Positions 19,085 through 29,957 of a stretch of 64,000 bases of DNA are shown in pieces (position 1 is the first letter of the stretch; each line of letters opens with the position of its first letter). The position numbers and the translations under genes were made by a program. Location of the stretch: positions 122,617 through 186,616 of the forward strand of contig CAVPWR010000004.1 of the NCBI GenBank assembly GCA_963709555.1, read 5' to 3'. Source of the DNA: Sulfurisoma sp963709555 (lineage in GTDB: Bacteria; Pseudomonadota; Gammaproteobacteria; Burkholderiales; Rhodocyclaceae). The notes under the pieces were generated by a model, which was given only the letters and a program-made list of their open reading frames with translations, had not been told where the DNA came from and did no database searches.

Positions 19085-19575
19085 TGCAGTGAGGTGGTGC
19101 TGACGAGGACGCCGTCCTCGTCAGCGTAAAGCCATTCGCCCGGCCGGAAGGTGACGCTGCCGAAGATCACCGCCACATCGGCCTCCCCCTGATTCTTCTT
19201 CACCGTCTTTTGCGGATGGGTGTCGAGCGCCAGCACGCCGATGTCCATCTCACCAATGGCGCGCGAATCACGGATGCAGCCATTGACGACGATGCCGGCC
19301 CAGCCATTCTTGAGCGCCAGCGCCGCCAACTGGTCGCCGACCAACGCTCGGCGCAGGCTGCCGCCGCCATCGATCACCAGCACGCGGCCCTTGCCCGGTC
19401 CTTCCAGCGCCTGGCGCACCAGGCCGTTGTCCTCGAACAGCCGGAGCGTGGAAATCGGGCCATGAAAGGCATCGCGACCGCCGAAGCTGGAGAACATGGG
19501 CTCGACCACGCGCAGGCTGCCGTCGGCCAGCAGCGCCTCGTGGTTGTCACAGAGATCGGTCGTCAATAGCTCCAT
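19078..19575 (-). CDS. rraA: RraA-family protein (RNase E inhibitor / HMG aldolase fold)
   Basis: 165 residues with the RraA core: TTDLCDNHEALLADGSLRV at the N-terminus, VIDGGGSLRRALVGDQLA near residue 68, GWAGIVVNGCIRDSRAIGEMDIGVLAL near residue 90. E. coli RraA binds RNase E and DEAD-box helicases and slows RNA decay; the conserved G-x-(L)-x-x-A-x-x-x-G-D and R-D residues are also those of class II 4-hydroxy-4-methyl-2-oxoglutarate aldolases, so aldolase activity cannot be excluded. The 3' end overlaps rhlE by 7 nt on opposite strands, which pairs it with an RNA helicase. Confidence 0.87.
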   Translation of the reverse strand: MELLTTDLCDNHEALLADGSLRVVEPMFSSFGGRDAFHGPISTLRLFEDNGLVRQALEGPGKGRVLVIDGGGSLRRALVGDQLAALALKNGWAGIVVNGCIRDSRAIGEMDIGVLALDTHPQKTVKKNQGEADVAVIFGSVTFRPGEWLYADEDGVLVSTTSLHH

Positions 19576-19734
19576 ATCGGCCTCTCCCGAAAAAGTCGGC
19601 GCTGGTGAAGCAACTGCGCTACAAGGCGGTCGAGCAAGAAACGCTCTGATGAAGCCCCTCCTGCGGATCCTCGCCGTAACGGATGGCGGGACGGCGGTTG
19701 CCGCCTGACGCGAGGCGATTGCCGGCAGGATCGA

Positions 19735-22002
19735 TCAGGGCAGGACCGGTTCGGCCGCCTTTTCCTCGAAGGTCAGTTGGACCTTGTCGTCGTCGCCGAG
19801 GTCGATGGTCACGCGGCCACCATGGGCCAGACGGCCGAACAGCAACTCATCGGCCAGCGCCGAGCGGATGGTGTCTTGGATCAGCCGCGCCATCGGCCGT
19901 GCGCCCATCAGCGGGTCGAAGCCCTTCTCGGCCAGCCAGGCGCGCAGGTGATCGGTGAAGATCGCCTCGACCTTCTTCTCGTGCAACTGACCTTCCAGCT
20001 GCATCAGGAACTTGTCGACCACGCGCAGGATGATCTCGTTGTCGAGCGCCTTGAAGGAAATGATGGCATCGAGCCGGTTGCGGAACTCGGGCGAAAACAT
20101 GCGCTTGATGTCGCCCATCTCGTCGCCGGCCTGTTTGTTGGAGGTGAAGCCCATGCTGGTCTTCTGCAGCGCCTCGGCCCCGGCGTTGGTGGTCATCACG
20201 ATCACCACGTTGCGGAAGTCGGCCTTGCGGCCGTTGTTGTCGGTCAGCGTGCCGTGGTCCATGACCTGCAGCAGGATGTTGAACACGTCCGGATGCGCCT
20301 TCTCGATTTCGTCGAGCAGCAGCACGGCGTGCGGCTTCTTGGTCACGGCCTCGGTCAGCAGGCCGCCCTGGTCGAAGCCGACGTAGCCCGGCGGTGCGCC
20401 GATCAGGCGGCTCACTGCGTGGCGCTCCATGTATTCCGACATGTCGAAACGGATCAGCTCGATGCCCATGCAGTAGGCGAGCTGGCGCGCGACCTCGGTC
20501 TTGCCGACGCCGGTGGGGCCGGAAAAGAGGAAGCTGCCGATGGGTTTGGTGGGGCTGCCGAGGCCGGAGCGCGACATCTTGATCGCGCGGGCCAGCGCGT
20601 CGATGGCAGGATCCTGGCCGAAGACCACGGTCTTCAGGTCGCGGTCGAGGTTCTTCAGTGCCGAGCGGTCGTCGGCCGACACGTGCTGCGGCGGGATGCG
20701 GGCGATCTTGGCGACGATCTCCTCGATCTCCAGCTTGCCGATGATCTTTTTCTGTTTCGACTTGGGCAGGATGCGCTGTGCGGCGCCGGCCTCGTCGATG
20801 ACGTCGATGGCCTTGTCCGGCAGGTGGCGGTCGGTGATGTACTTGGCGGCGAGCTCGGCGGCGTTGGTGATGGCGGCGGCCGAATACTTGACGTTGTGGT
20901 GCTCCTCGAAACGGCTCTTGAGGCCGCGCAGGATGGACACGGTCTCTTCCACGCTCGGCTCATTGACGTCGATCTTCTGGAAACGGCGCGACAGTGCGTG
21001 ATCCTTCTCGAACACGCCGCGGAACTCGTTGTAGGTGGTGGCGCCGATGCACTTGAGCGCGCCCGACGACAGGGCCGGCTTGAGCAGGTTGGAGGCATCG
21101 AGCGTGCCGCCCGAGGCGGCACCGGCGCCGATCAGGGTGTGGATTTCGTCGATGAAAAGGATGGCGTCGGGATTGTCGACCAGCTGCTTCAGCACGCCCT
21201 TGAGGCGCTGCTCGAAGTCGCCGCGGTACTTGGTGCCGGCCAGCAGGGCGCCCATGTCCAGGGCGAAAACCGTGGCGTTGGCCAGGATTTCGGGTACGCG
21301 CCCCTCGATGATGCGCCGCGCCAGGCCTTCGGCAATGGCTGTCTTGCCGACGCCGGCCTCGCCGACCAGCAGCGGGTTGTTCTTGCGGCGGCGGCACAGC
21401 GTCTGCACCACACGCTCCAGTTCCTTGTCGCGGCCGATCAGCGGATCGATCTTGCCGGTCAGCGCCAGCTGGTTGAGGTTCTGGGTGAAATTCTCCAGCG
21501 GGCTCGACTTGGCGTCCGCGGCCTCGGTTTCCTGCTCGCCGCCTTCGTCGCCCTTGCCTGCCGGCGGGACGGTCTTGGTGATGCCGTGGGAAATGAAGTT
21601 CACCACATCGAGGCGGGAAACGTTCTGCCGCTGCAGGAAAAATACGGCATGCGAATCCTTTTCGCCGAAGATGGCGACCAGCACGTTGGCACCGGTGACC
21701 TCCTTCTTGCCCGAGGACTGGACGTGGAGGATGGCGCGCTGGATCACGCGCTGGAAGCCGAGCGTCGGCTGGGTGTCGATTTCATCGCTGCCGGCGACGG
21801 TGGGGGTGTGCTGGTTGATGAAATTGAGCAGTTCGCGCCGCAGCTCGTCGATGTCGGCGGCACAGGCGCGCAGCACCTCGGCGGCGGACGGGTTGTCGAG
21901 CAGCGCCAGCAGCAGATGCTCGACGGTGATGAACTCATGGCGCTTCTGCCGCGCCTCGACGAAGGCCATGTGCAGGCTGACTTCCAGTTCTTGCGCAATC
22001 AT
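19735..22002 (-). CDS. clpA: ATP-dependent Clp protease ATP-binding subunit ClpA
   Basis: AAA+ unfoldase that feeds substrates, including N-degron proteins delivered by ClpS, into ClpP. 755 residues: an N-terminal double Clp repeat (about 1-145), ATPase domain 1 with GEAGVGKT and an ILFIDEIHTLIG Walker B, ATPase domain 2 with GPTGVGKTEVA and VLLLDEIEKAHPDV, and a C-terminal D2-small domain. The ClpP-docking loop position reads MGF rather than the E. coli IGL. The start at 22002 follows GAGGAAAG and overlaps the clpS stop by one base (TGATG). Confidence 0.95.
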   Translation of the reverse strand: MIAQELEVSLHMAFVEARQKRHEFITVEHLLLALLDNPSAAEVLRACAADIDELRRELLNFINQHTPTVAGSDEIDTQPTLGFQRVIQRAILHVQSSGKKEVTGANVLVAIFGEKDSHAVFFLQRQNVSRLDVVNFISHGITKTVPPAGKGDEGGEQETEAADAKSSPLENFTQNLNQLALTGKIDPLIGRDKELERVVQTLCRRRKNNPLLVGEAGVGKTAIAEGLARRIIEGRVPEILANATVFALDMGALLAGTKYRGDFEQRLKGVLKQLVDNPDAILFIDEIHTLIGAGAASGGTLDASNLLKPALSSGALKCIGATTYNEFRGVFEKDHALSRRFQKIDVNEPSVEETVSILRGLKSRFEEHHNVKYSAAAITNAAELAAKYITDRHLPDKAIDVIDEAGAAQRILPKSKQKKIIGKLEIEEIVAKIARIPPQHVSADDRSALKNLDRDLKTVVFGQDPAIDALARAIKMSRSGLGSPTKPIGSFLFSGPTGVGKTEVARQLAYCMGIELIRFDMSEYMERHAVSRLIGAPPGYVGFDQGGLLTEAVTKKPHAVLLLDEIEKAHPDVFNILLQVMDHGTLTDNNGRKADFRNVVIVMTTNAGAEALQKTSMGFTSNKQAGDEMGDIKRMFSPEFRNRLDAIISFKALDNEIILRVVDKFLMQLEGQLHEKKVEAIFTDHLRAWLAEKGFDPLMGARPMARLIQDTIRSALADELLFGRLAHGGRVTIDLGDDDKVQLTFEEKAAEPVLP

Positions 22003-22322
22003 CAACTTTCCTCCATGACGCACGCCAGCGGGTGCTGGTACTGCCGGGCGAATGCCGACACCTGCTCGACCTTGGTGGCCGCGACGTCGCGCGGATACGT
22101 GCCGCAGACGCCTTTGCCTTCTCGGTGCACCTTGAGCATGACGACGGTCGCCTGCTCGCGGTTCATGCCAAAAAACTTCTGCAATACGACAATTACAAAA
22201 TCCATCGGCGTGAAGTCGTCGTTGAGCAGCATCACCTTGAACAGCGGGGGCGGCTTGATGCGGCTCTTCTCCGGAGCCAGCGCGACGCCATCGTCACGTG
22301 TGTGCTGCTTGCGGGTTGCCAT
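22002..22322 (-). CDS. clpS: ClpA adaptor ClpS
   Basis: 106 residues. Binds N-terminal destabilising residues and hands the proteins to ClpA. The conserved core LNDDFTPMDFV (acidic N-degron pocket), VHREGKGVCG and FARQYQHPLACVMEE are present; the unstructured N-terminal extension (about residues 1-25) is the part that engages the ClpA pore. Cotranscribed and translationally coupled with clpA. Confidence 0.95.
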   Translation of the reverse strand: MATRKQHTRDDGVALAPEKSRIKPPPLFKVMLLNDDFTPMDFVIVVLQKFFGMNREQATVVMLKVHREGKGVCGTYPRDVAATKVEQVSAFARQYQHPLACVMEES

Positions 22323-22475
22323 AAATTGATTCTAATGCGAATTCTGCGGGCCGCAACCTTGCGGCCATGAGGGGAAAACGGCGGTGAATGCCCGATATTT
22401 CGGGGCGGCCGGGTTGTCTTGCAAGTGGCGGCTCCCGACAACGGCGGCAATGTTGTCATGCAGCAAAGAAAATGC

Positions 22476-22504
22476 TTGACGCACCGACGCAAAGTGCGTA
22501 AAAG
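22476..22504 (+). promoter_or_regulatory. Possible cspA promoter
   Basis: TTGACG and TAAAAG are separated by 17 bp and lie about 165 bp before the cold-shock gene, which would give the long leader typical of csp mRNAs. No other gene is seen in the 344 bp between clpS and cspA. Confidence 0.35.
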
Positions 22505-22666
22505 GCGAGACGTGTTTGTGTCCGGCTTCCCCGCAGTGTCGAAAGCGCCGCAGTCCTTAATTCCCCCGAATTACCGCTTGGCCTCTTCCGCTGCCTCGAG
22601 TTCGTCCCGCAAACATGCTCGGAGCATATTCGCTCCGTTTCGCTTCATAATTTAAGGAAGAGGTTT

Positions 22667-22870
22667 ATGGCAACTGGTACAGTCAAATGGTTCAACGATG
22701 CCAAGGGTTTCGGATTCATCACGCCGGATGACGGCAGCGAGGATCTGTTCGCCCATTTCTCGGCGATCAACATGGCGGGCTTCAAGTCCCTGAAGGAAGG
22801 CGATAAAGTCTCCTTCGAGGTCGTCCAGGGCCCCAAAGGCAAGCAGGCGTCGAACATCCAGAAGCCCTGA
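22667..22870 (+). CDS. cspA: Cold-shock protein of the CspA family
   Basis: 67-residue single-stranded nucleic acid-binding OB fold. RNP1 (KGFGFI) and RNP2-like (LFAHFSA) aromatic motifs are intact. Family members melt RNA secondary structure and act as transcription antiterminators; some are constitutive. AAGGAAGAGG upstream of the ATG is a strong ribosome binding site, and the gene has its own terminator. Confidence 0.93.
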   Translation: MATGTVKWFNDAKGFGFITPDDGSEDLFAHFSAINMAGFKSLKEGDKVSFEVVQGPKGKQASNIQKP

Positions 22871-22892
22871 GCCACTGCATCTGCTGTAAATG

Positions 22893-22930
22893 AAAAGCCC
22901 GCCCCGTGTTGAACGGGGCGGGCTTTTTTT
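22893..22930 (+). terminator. Intrinsic terminator of cspA
   Basis: AAAAGCCCGCCCCG and CGGGGCGGGCTTTTTTT form a GC-rich stem followed by seven T. Confidence 0.9.
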
Positions 22931-22949
22931 ATCCTGCTTTATTCCTTTT

Positions 22950-22978
22950 GTCGGCGCTGGCGTGGCGCCAGTGCCGAC
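22950..22978. repeat. Inverted pair of a recurring GTCGGCGCTGGCG motif
   Basis: GTCGGCGCTGGCG and CGCCAGTGCCGAC form 13-bp arms (one mismatch) around a 3-base loop, followed by TTTT. Single copies of the motif, usually with an A-run before GTCGGC, recur elsewhere in the first 23 kb. Here it lies just past the icd stop and may act as a stem-loop at the mRNA end. Confidence 0.6.
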
Positions 22979-22982
22979 TTTT

Positions 22983-24228
22983 CTACATGCGCTCGATCAT
23001 GGCCTGGCCGAAGGCCGAGCATTTCACTTCCTTGGCGCCCTCCATCAACCGCGCGAAGTCATAGGTCACGATTTTGTCGGCGATCGCCGCTTCCATCGAG
23101 GCGATGATCAGATCGGCGGCTTCCTTCCAGCCCATGTGGCGCAGCATCATCTCGGCCGAGAGGATCAGTGAGCCGGGGTTGACGTAGTCCTTGCCGGCGT
23201 ACTTCGGCGCGGTGCCGTGGGTGGCCTCGAACACCGCATAGACGTCGGAGATGTTGGCGCCCGGCGCGATGCCGATGCCGCCGACCTGCGCCGCCAGCGC
23301 GTCGGAAATGTAGTCGCCGTTGAGGTTGAGCGTGGCGATCACGTCGTATTCGGCCGGGCGCAGCAGGATCTGCTGCAGGAAGGCGTCGGCGATGGCGTCC
23401 TTGATGACGATGTCGCGACCGGTCTTCGGGTTCTTGAAGGAACACCAGGGACCGCCGTCGATGGGCTTGGCACCGAACTCGTTCTGCGCCAGGGCATAGC
23501 CCCAGTCGCGGAACCCGCCTTCGGTGTATTTCATGATGTTGCCCTTGTGCACCAGCGTCACCGAGCTGGCGGTCGTTGTCGACCGCGTACTTGATGGCGG
23601 CGCGCACCAGGCGCTCGGTGCCTTCGCGCGAGACAGGCTTGATGCCGATGCTCGAGGTGGCCGGGAAGCGGATCTTCTTGACGCCCATTTCATCCTGCAG
23701 GAACTTGATGATCTTCCTGGCGTTGTCGGATTCGGCCATCCATTCGATGCCGGCGTAGATGTCCTCGGTGTTCTCGCGGAAAATCACCATGTCGGTCTTG
23801 CTCGGATCCTTCAGCGGCGAGGGGATGCCCTTGAAGTAACGCACCGGGCGTACGCACTGGTAGAGGTCGAGTTCCTGGCGCAGCGCGACGTTGAGCGAGC
23901 GGATGCCGCCGCCGACGGGCGTGGTCAGCGGGCCCTTGATCGATACCGAGTACTCCTTGCAGGCGCCGAGCGTTTCCTCGGGCAGCCAGACGTCCGGGCC
24001 ATAGACGCGCGTCGCCTTTTCGCCAGCATAGACCTCCATCCAGGCGATCTTCTTCTTGCCGCCGTAGGCCTTGGCCACGGCGGCATCGACCACTGCCTTC
24101 ATCACCGGCGTGATGTCGACACCAATGCCGTCGCCCTCGATGAAGGGGATGATCGGATTGTCGGGCGTCGGCTGGCCCGGGACGATTTTCTGACCCTCGC
24201 TGGGTACCTTGATCAGGGGTGCGCTCAT
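22983..24228 (-). CDS. icd: Isocitrate dehydrogenase (NADP), frameshifted
   Basis: TCA-cycle enzyme at the branch point with isocitrate lyase. The N-terminal frame has IPFIEGDGIGVD, the phosphorylation-site region PLTTPVGGGIRSLNVALRQ with the Ser that AceK targets, and FRENTEDIYAGIEW; the C-terminal frame has LVHKGNIMKYTEG, LNLNGDYISDALAAQVGG and ATHGTAPKYAGKD. They meet near 23568, where CGCCAGCTCG on the coding strand has one extra base. Joined length is about 415 residues, as expected. The promoter region is shared with the divergent aceK gene, 182 bp away. Confidence 0.93.
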
Positions 24229-24410
24229 GAATGCTCCGTGGCTGTGGTGAGATTGGGCAGGCTTTATTATCTCCCAAAGCTTACTCATAGAATAATTAGC
24301 CTCTTGAGTTTGGCTACCTGTCAGAGCCGACGGCCGGACTTTGGGGTGTACGTTATACATCGTTGCTAGAATTGCCATCGTTCAATTCCTTTGGACCCCG
24401 CAGCGATCTC

Positions 24411-26178
24411 ATGGCCTCGCAACAGCGCATTGCCCAACGCATCGCCGAGACGATGATCGAGGGTTTCAATCGCCACTATCGCCTGTTCCGCGAGTGTTCG
24501 GCCTCGGCCAAAGCCCGCTTTGACGCCGCCGACTGGGTCGGGGTGCAGCAGGCGGTCAAGGAGCGCATCGCCTTCTACGATGATCGCGTCAGGGAAACGC
24601 TCGAACAGTTGCGCGAGGATTTCCGTTCCGAAACGCTCGATGACGCGGTCTGGCAGCAGGCCAAGCTCTACTACATCGGCGAGCTGCTCGAGCACCAGCA
24701 GCCCGAACTGGCCGAGACCTTCTTCAACTCGGTGTTCTGCCGCATCATGCACCGGACGTATTTCCACAACGATTTCATCTTCGTGCGGCCGGCCATCTCG
24801 ACCGAGTTCTTCGAATCGGACCCGCCGACCTATCGCAGCTACTATCCGAACGCCGCGGGTTTTCGCGCTTCGATCCGGCGCATGTTCCACGACTTCGGCT
24901 GGGAGCGATCGTTCGAGGATCTCGATCGCGACGTCGATTATGTAATGCTGTCGATGGAGCGTCATCTTGGGCGAGTGGCCCCAGGTCGAGGCCAATCTGC
25001 AGATCCAGGTGCTCAGCTCGGCCTTTTATCGCAACAAGGGTGCCTATGTCATCGGCAAGGCCGTCAATGGCGCCAACGAGTATCCGTTCGCGGTGCCGGT
25101 GCTGCATACAGCCGCCGGCCAGCTCTATCTGGACACCATCATCCTCGATGGCTGGCGCATCGGCGCCCTGTTCTCGCTGTCGCGAGCCTATTTCATGGTC
25201 GACATGCCGGCACCGGCCGATTATGTCCAGTTTCTGCGGACCATCATGCCCAACAAGCCGCGCTCCGAGCTTTACACCATGCTCGGCCTGGGCAAGCAGG
25301 GCAAGACCATGTTTTTCCGCGACCTGATGTACCACCTGCACCATTCGGAGGACCAGTTCATCATTGCGCCGGGCATCCGCGGCCTGGTCATGCTGGTGTT
25401 CACGCTGCCGTCCTATCCCTACGTCTTCAAGGTGATCAAGGACGTCTTCGGCGCGACCAAGGAAGTCGATCACGAAACTGTCATGCGCAAGTATCAGCTG
25501 GTCAAGCAGGTCGATCGCGTCGGGCGCATGGCCGATACCCTGGAATTCTCCTATGCGGCTTTCCCGCGGATGCGCTTTTCACCGGATCTGATCGAAGAGC
25601 TGCAGAAGCAGGTGCCCTCGCAGCTCGAGGAGGATGGCGATGATCTGATCATCAAGCATCTCTACATCGAGCGGCGCATGGAGCCGCTCAACCTCCACCT
25701 CGACAAGGCGGTAAGGGCGGTGCACGACGACCTTGTCGATGAGGCGGTCGAGGAATACGGCAACGCCATTCGCGAACTCGCCATCGCCAATATCTTCCCG
25801 GGCGACATGTTGTGGAAGAACTTCGGCGTGACCCGCTACGGCCGGGTGGTGTTCTACGACTACGACGAGATCGAGTACATGACGGACTGCAACTTCCGCC
25901 GCATCCCCGTGGCGCCCGATCTGGAGACGGAAATGTCGGGCGAGGTCTGGTACTCGGTAGCGCGTAACGACATTTTCCCGGAGGAGTTCGCTACCTTCCT
26001 GCTGACATCGCCAACGATCCGGGAGGCCTTCATGCGCCACCATGCCGACCTGCTCGATGCCGGCTTCTGGCAGCAGGCGCAGGAGCAGATCCGGCGCGGC
26101 GTGGTCCTGGACTTTTTCCCCTACCCCGAGTCACTACGCTTCTGCAACGTCTTCGAACTCGGCTGCGATTCGCGCTGA
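24411..26178 (+). CDS. aceK: Isocitrate dehydrogenase kinase/phosphatase, frameshifted
   Basis: Switches isocitrate dehydrogenase off by phosphorylation on acetate, forcing carbon through the glyoxylate shunt, and reverses this on richer substrates. Joined length is 588 residues against 578 in E. coli. The N-terminal regulatory half ends at SMERHLG; the C-terminal half starts GEWPQVEANLQIQ and has the ATP-binding KHLYIERRMEPLN and the catalytic NIFPGDMLWKNFGVTRYGRVVFYDYDEI. The break is one extra G in GGG at 24969-24971. It is divergent from its target gene icd rather than in an aceBAK operon. Confidence 0.93.
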
Positions 26179-26190
26179 AGCATCCCGCCC

Positions 26191-26781
26191 GTGTCGAGAC
26201 TGGTTCTTTTCAACAAGCCCTACGGCGTATTGACCCAATTCACGGACAGTGCCGGCCGACCGACGCTCAGTGACTTCATCGACCTGCCAGGCGTATATGC
26301 CGCCGGTCGGCTCGATGCCGACAGCGAAGGCCTGGTCATTTTGACGGACGACGGCGCGCTGCAGGCGCGTATCAGCCACCCGCGCCACAAGCTGGAAAAG
26401 GTCTATTGGGCCCAGGTCGAGGGTATTCCCGACGAGGCTGCGCTGGCGCAGTTGCGCGCAGGCGTTGATCTGGGGGATTTCTTCACCCGGCCGTGTCGTG
26501 CCCGCGTGATCGACGAACCCGCAGGCCTCTGGGACCGGCCAACACCGATTCGCTACCGGGCGGCCATCCCGACTTCGTGGATGGAGATAGCCATTGCCGA
26601 GGGCAAGAACCGCCAGGTACGGCGCATGACAGCAAAAATCGGCTATCCGACACTCCGGCTGGTGAGGTGGGCAGTGGGCGAATGGACGCTGGCCGGCCTG
26701 TCTCCCGGAGAGTGGCGGATTCAGGCGGCGGCCAACCGTGTCAACCCAATCGCCAGGGGCCGCGTTATTCGCCCCGGCTGA
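26191..26781 (+). CDS. rluE: 23S rRNA pseudouridine synthase, RluE-like
   Basis: 196 residues of the RsuA/RluE family. RLDADSEGLVILTDDG near residue 40 holds the catalytic Asp; GKNRQVRRMTAKIGYPTLRLVR is the second conserved motif. Absence of an N-terminal S4 domain favours RluE (U2457 of 23S rRNA) over RluB or RsuA. GTG start at 26191, 13 bp after the aceK stop. Confidence 0.85.
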   Translation: MSRLVLFNKPYGVLTQFTDSAGRPTLSDFIDLPGVYAAGRLDADSEGLVILTDDGALQARISHPRHKLEKVYWAQVEGIPDEAALAQLRAGVDLGDFFTRPCRARVIDEPAGLWDRPTPIRYRAAIPTSWMEIAIAEGKNRQVRRMTAKIGYPTLRLVRWAVGEWTLAGLSPGEWRIQAAANRVNPIARGRVIRPG

Positions 26782-26835
26782 CCTAGTTTTGCGGAAAGTC
26801 ATCAACGATAATTTACCTCTAGAGGAACTACACAC

Positions 26836-27201
26836 ATGAACAAACTGATCGCTACCCTGATTGTTGGCATCTTCGCCGCCTCCTCCGCCATCGCCGCCGA
26901 CGCCCCCAAGGCCGACGCCAAAGCAGCTGCTCCCGCTGCAGCAGCTGCCCCGGCCGCCGCCCCGGCCGCCGCTAAGGCCGATGCCCCGAAGGGCATGGCC
27001 GGCATGGAAGCCAAGAAAGAGCAGAAGGGCATGAGCGGCATGGCTGCTGACCAGAAGGGCATGGAAGGCATGTCCGGCATGGAAGGCAAGAAAGCCAAGA
27101 AAGAGAAGAAGGCCAAGAAAGAGAAGAAGGCCAAGCAGGAAGGCATGTCCGGCATGTCCGGTGAGCAGAAGGGCATGTCCGGCATGGAAGCCAAGAAGTA
27201 A
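26836..27201 (+). CDS. Secreted Met/Gly/Lys repeat protein 1
   Basis: 121 residues: cleavable signal peptide (MNKLIATLIVGIFAASSAIA), an Ala/Pro/Lys linker, then about seven copies of a short unit built on K-G-M-(S/A/E)-G-M with a spacer of E-A-K-K or Q-K. No Cys, no aromatic residues, strongly basic. It resembles proteins annotated as pentapeptide MXKDX repeat proteins, whose function is unknown; regularly spaced Met suggests binding of soft metals such as copper, which is inference only. A paralog lies 162 bp downstream; both have AGAGGAA at the ribosome binding site and separate terminators. Confidence 0.75.
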   Translation: MNKLIATLIVGIFAASSAIAADAPKADAKAAAPAAAAAPAAAPAAAKADAPKGMAGMEAKKEQKGMSGMAADQKGMEGMSGMEGKKAKKEKKAKKEKKAKQEGMSGMSGEQKGMSGMEAKK

Positions 27202-27219
27202 TTCAGGCTTTGGCATCTC

Positions 27220-27247
27220 AAAAAAGCGGGGCTTGCCCCGCTTTTTT
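27220..27247 (+). terminator. Intrinsic terminator between the repeat genes
   Basis: AAAAAAGCGGGGC and GCCCCGCTTTTTT around a 2-base loop, 18 bp past the stop. Confidence 0.88.
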
Positions 27248-27363
27248 GCTTTCCGGGACTGCATTCAACTGCGTCAACCGGTTGATCTGTCGGACGTTAT
27301 AATGATTAAGTCAGATAACTGACCCGTTTCGCTTTCATCAATCAAATCTAGAGGAATTATCGA

Positions 27364-27771
27364 ATGAGCAAATTGCTGTCCGCCCTGATCGTTGCCGCCT
27401 TCGCCACCACCGCCATCGCTGCCGACGCCCCCAAGGCCGCCGACCAGAAAGGTATGTCCGGCATGGAAGCGAAGAAAGACCAGAAGGGCATGGCTGGTAT
27501 GTCCGGCATGGAAGCCAAGAAGGACGAGAAGAAAGCCGACCAGAAGGGCATGAGTGGTATGTCCGGCATGGAAGGCCAGAAGGGTATGTCCGGCATGGAA
27601 GCCAAGAAGGACGAGAAGAAAGATGCCAAAAAAGATGCCAAGAAAGATCAAAAAGGCATGAGCGGCATGTCCGGTATGGAAGGCCAGAAGGGTATGTCCG
27701 GTATGGAAGGACAGAAGGGCATGTCCGGCATGGAAGCCAAGAAGGACGAGAAGAAGGTCGAGAAGAAGTAA
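27364..27771 (+). CDS. Secreted Met/Gly/Lys repeat protein 2
   Basis: 135 residues: signal peptide (MSKLLSALIVAAFATTAIA), then almost nothing but repeats of KGMSGMEAKKD, KGMSGMSGMEGQ and a Lys/Asp run. The DNA is also internally repeated (the 12-mer family ATGTCCGGCATG occurs many times), so copy number should vary by slippage. Same family and layout as the upstream protein. No known domain. Placed directly upstream of the rRNA operon promoter. Confidence 0.75.
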   Translation: MSKLLSALIVAAFATTAIAADAPKAADQKGMSGMEAKKDQKGMAGMSGMEAKKDEKKADQKGMSGMSGMEGQKGMSGMEAKKDEKKDAKKDAKKDQKGMSGMSGMEGQKGMSGMEGQKGMSGMEAKKDEKKVEKK

Positions 27772-27790
27772 TCACTCGGATTCTCGATGG

Positions 27791-27819
27791 AAAGGGCGGG
27801 GTTACCCCCGCCCTTTTTT
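27791..27819 (+). terminator. Intrinsic terminator of repeat gene 2
   Basis: AAAGGGCGGGG, loop TTA, CCCCCGCCCTTTTTT. Confidence 0.88.
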
Positions 27820-27878
27820 ATTTCGGCATGTACGCAACGTGCTCGTGTGGATTGTCGAGAAAAAGTTGAACAAGGGGC

Positions 27879-27907
27879 TTTACAGGGTATTCTTCTGCCC
27901 CTATAAT
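27879..27907 (+). promoter_or_regulatory. rRNA operon promoter
   Basis: TTTACA (-35) and a consensus TATAAT (-10) with a 17-bp spacer, preceded by an A-rich GAGAAAAAG that may act as an UP element. It starts a leader of about 280 nt before 16S. Confidence 0.75.
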
Positions 27908-27959
27908 TCGGCCTCTCTGCTGATTGCGGAGCCGCGAAGAGGCAGGTCCTCATAGCGAA

Positions 27960-27998
27960 GATCTTTAAAAATCAAACAGCCGATAGGTGTAGGTGCTT
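27960..27998 (+). other. rRNA leader: boxA and 5' strand of pre-16S stem
   Basis: GATCTTTAAAAAT is a boxA antitermination element, repeated in the 16S-23S spacer at 30098. Right after it, AAACAGCCGATAGGTGTAGGTGCTT is complementary to 29748-29773 downstream of 16S, forming the RNase III processing stem that encloses pre-16S rRNA. Confidence 0.75.
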
Positions 27999-28192
27999 GT
28001 GGGGCTGGAGGTAGTGGTGGGGGTTGATCCTGAGATCGAAGGGACGGCCTGGGGCTGAGAGGTTCCGACCTGGAAGGGTTACGCTGCTGCTGAAGCTAAG
28101 AGTATAGAAGCAAGCACTTACACGAACAGTAAGAACAAAGGTCAGATGGAAATTTGGCCTCTGAGATTCGTTTGAGTGAGTTTTGAAAGATT

Positions 28193-29731
<1,539 letters not shown>

Positions 29732-29747
29732 GAGCAGAAAGCTCTGT

Positions 29748-29773
29748 GAGCACCTACAACCTATCGGTTGTTT
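29748..29773 (+). other. 3' strand of pre-16S processing stem
   Basis: GAGCACCTACAACCTATCGG and the following TTGTTT pair with the leader segment 27974-27998. Confidence 0.7.
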
Positions 29774-29786
29774 AACCCTGAACAGC

Positions 29787-29863
29787 GGGTCTGTAGCTCA
29801 GCTGGTTAGAGCACCGTCTTGATAAGGCGGGGGTCGATGGTTCGAACCCATCCAGACCCACCA
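29787..29863 (+). tRNA. ileT: tRNA-Ile (GAT)
   Basis: 77 nt with acceptor GGGTCTG/CAGACCC, D-loop AGCTCAGCTGGTTAGAGC, anticodon loop CTTGATAAG (GAT), T-arm GGTTCGAACCC and encoded CCA. Normal position in the 16S-23S spacer. Confidence 0.97.
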
Positions 29864-29957
29864 CCCATCAAAAGTGGGCACGACAGGCGAGGCGCGAGAT
29901 GTCGCCGCATAGCAGCGCTATGCAAGACGTCGAGCAACGAAGCATGGCGTGGCTAGA

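Noticed and set aside
27364..27771. Regular short DNA repeats resembling a CRISPR array
   Set aside because: The repeats keep one reading frame, encode a signal peptide and Met/Gly/Lys units, and have no unique spacers of constant length.
27364..28192. Small RNA or riboswitch between the repeat gene and 16S
   Set aside because: The segment is fully explained by the terminator, rRNA promoter, boxA and the pre-16S processing stem.
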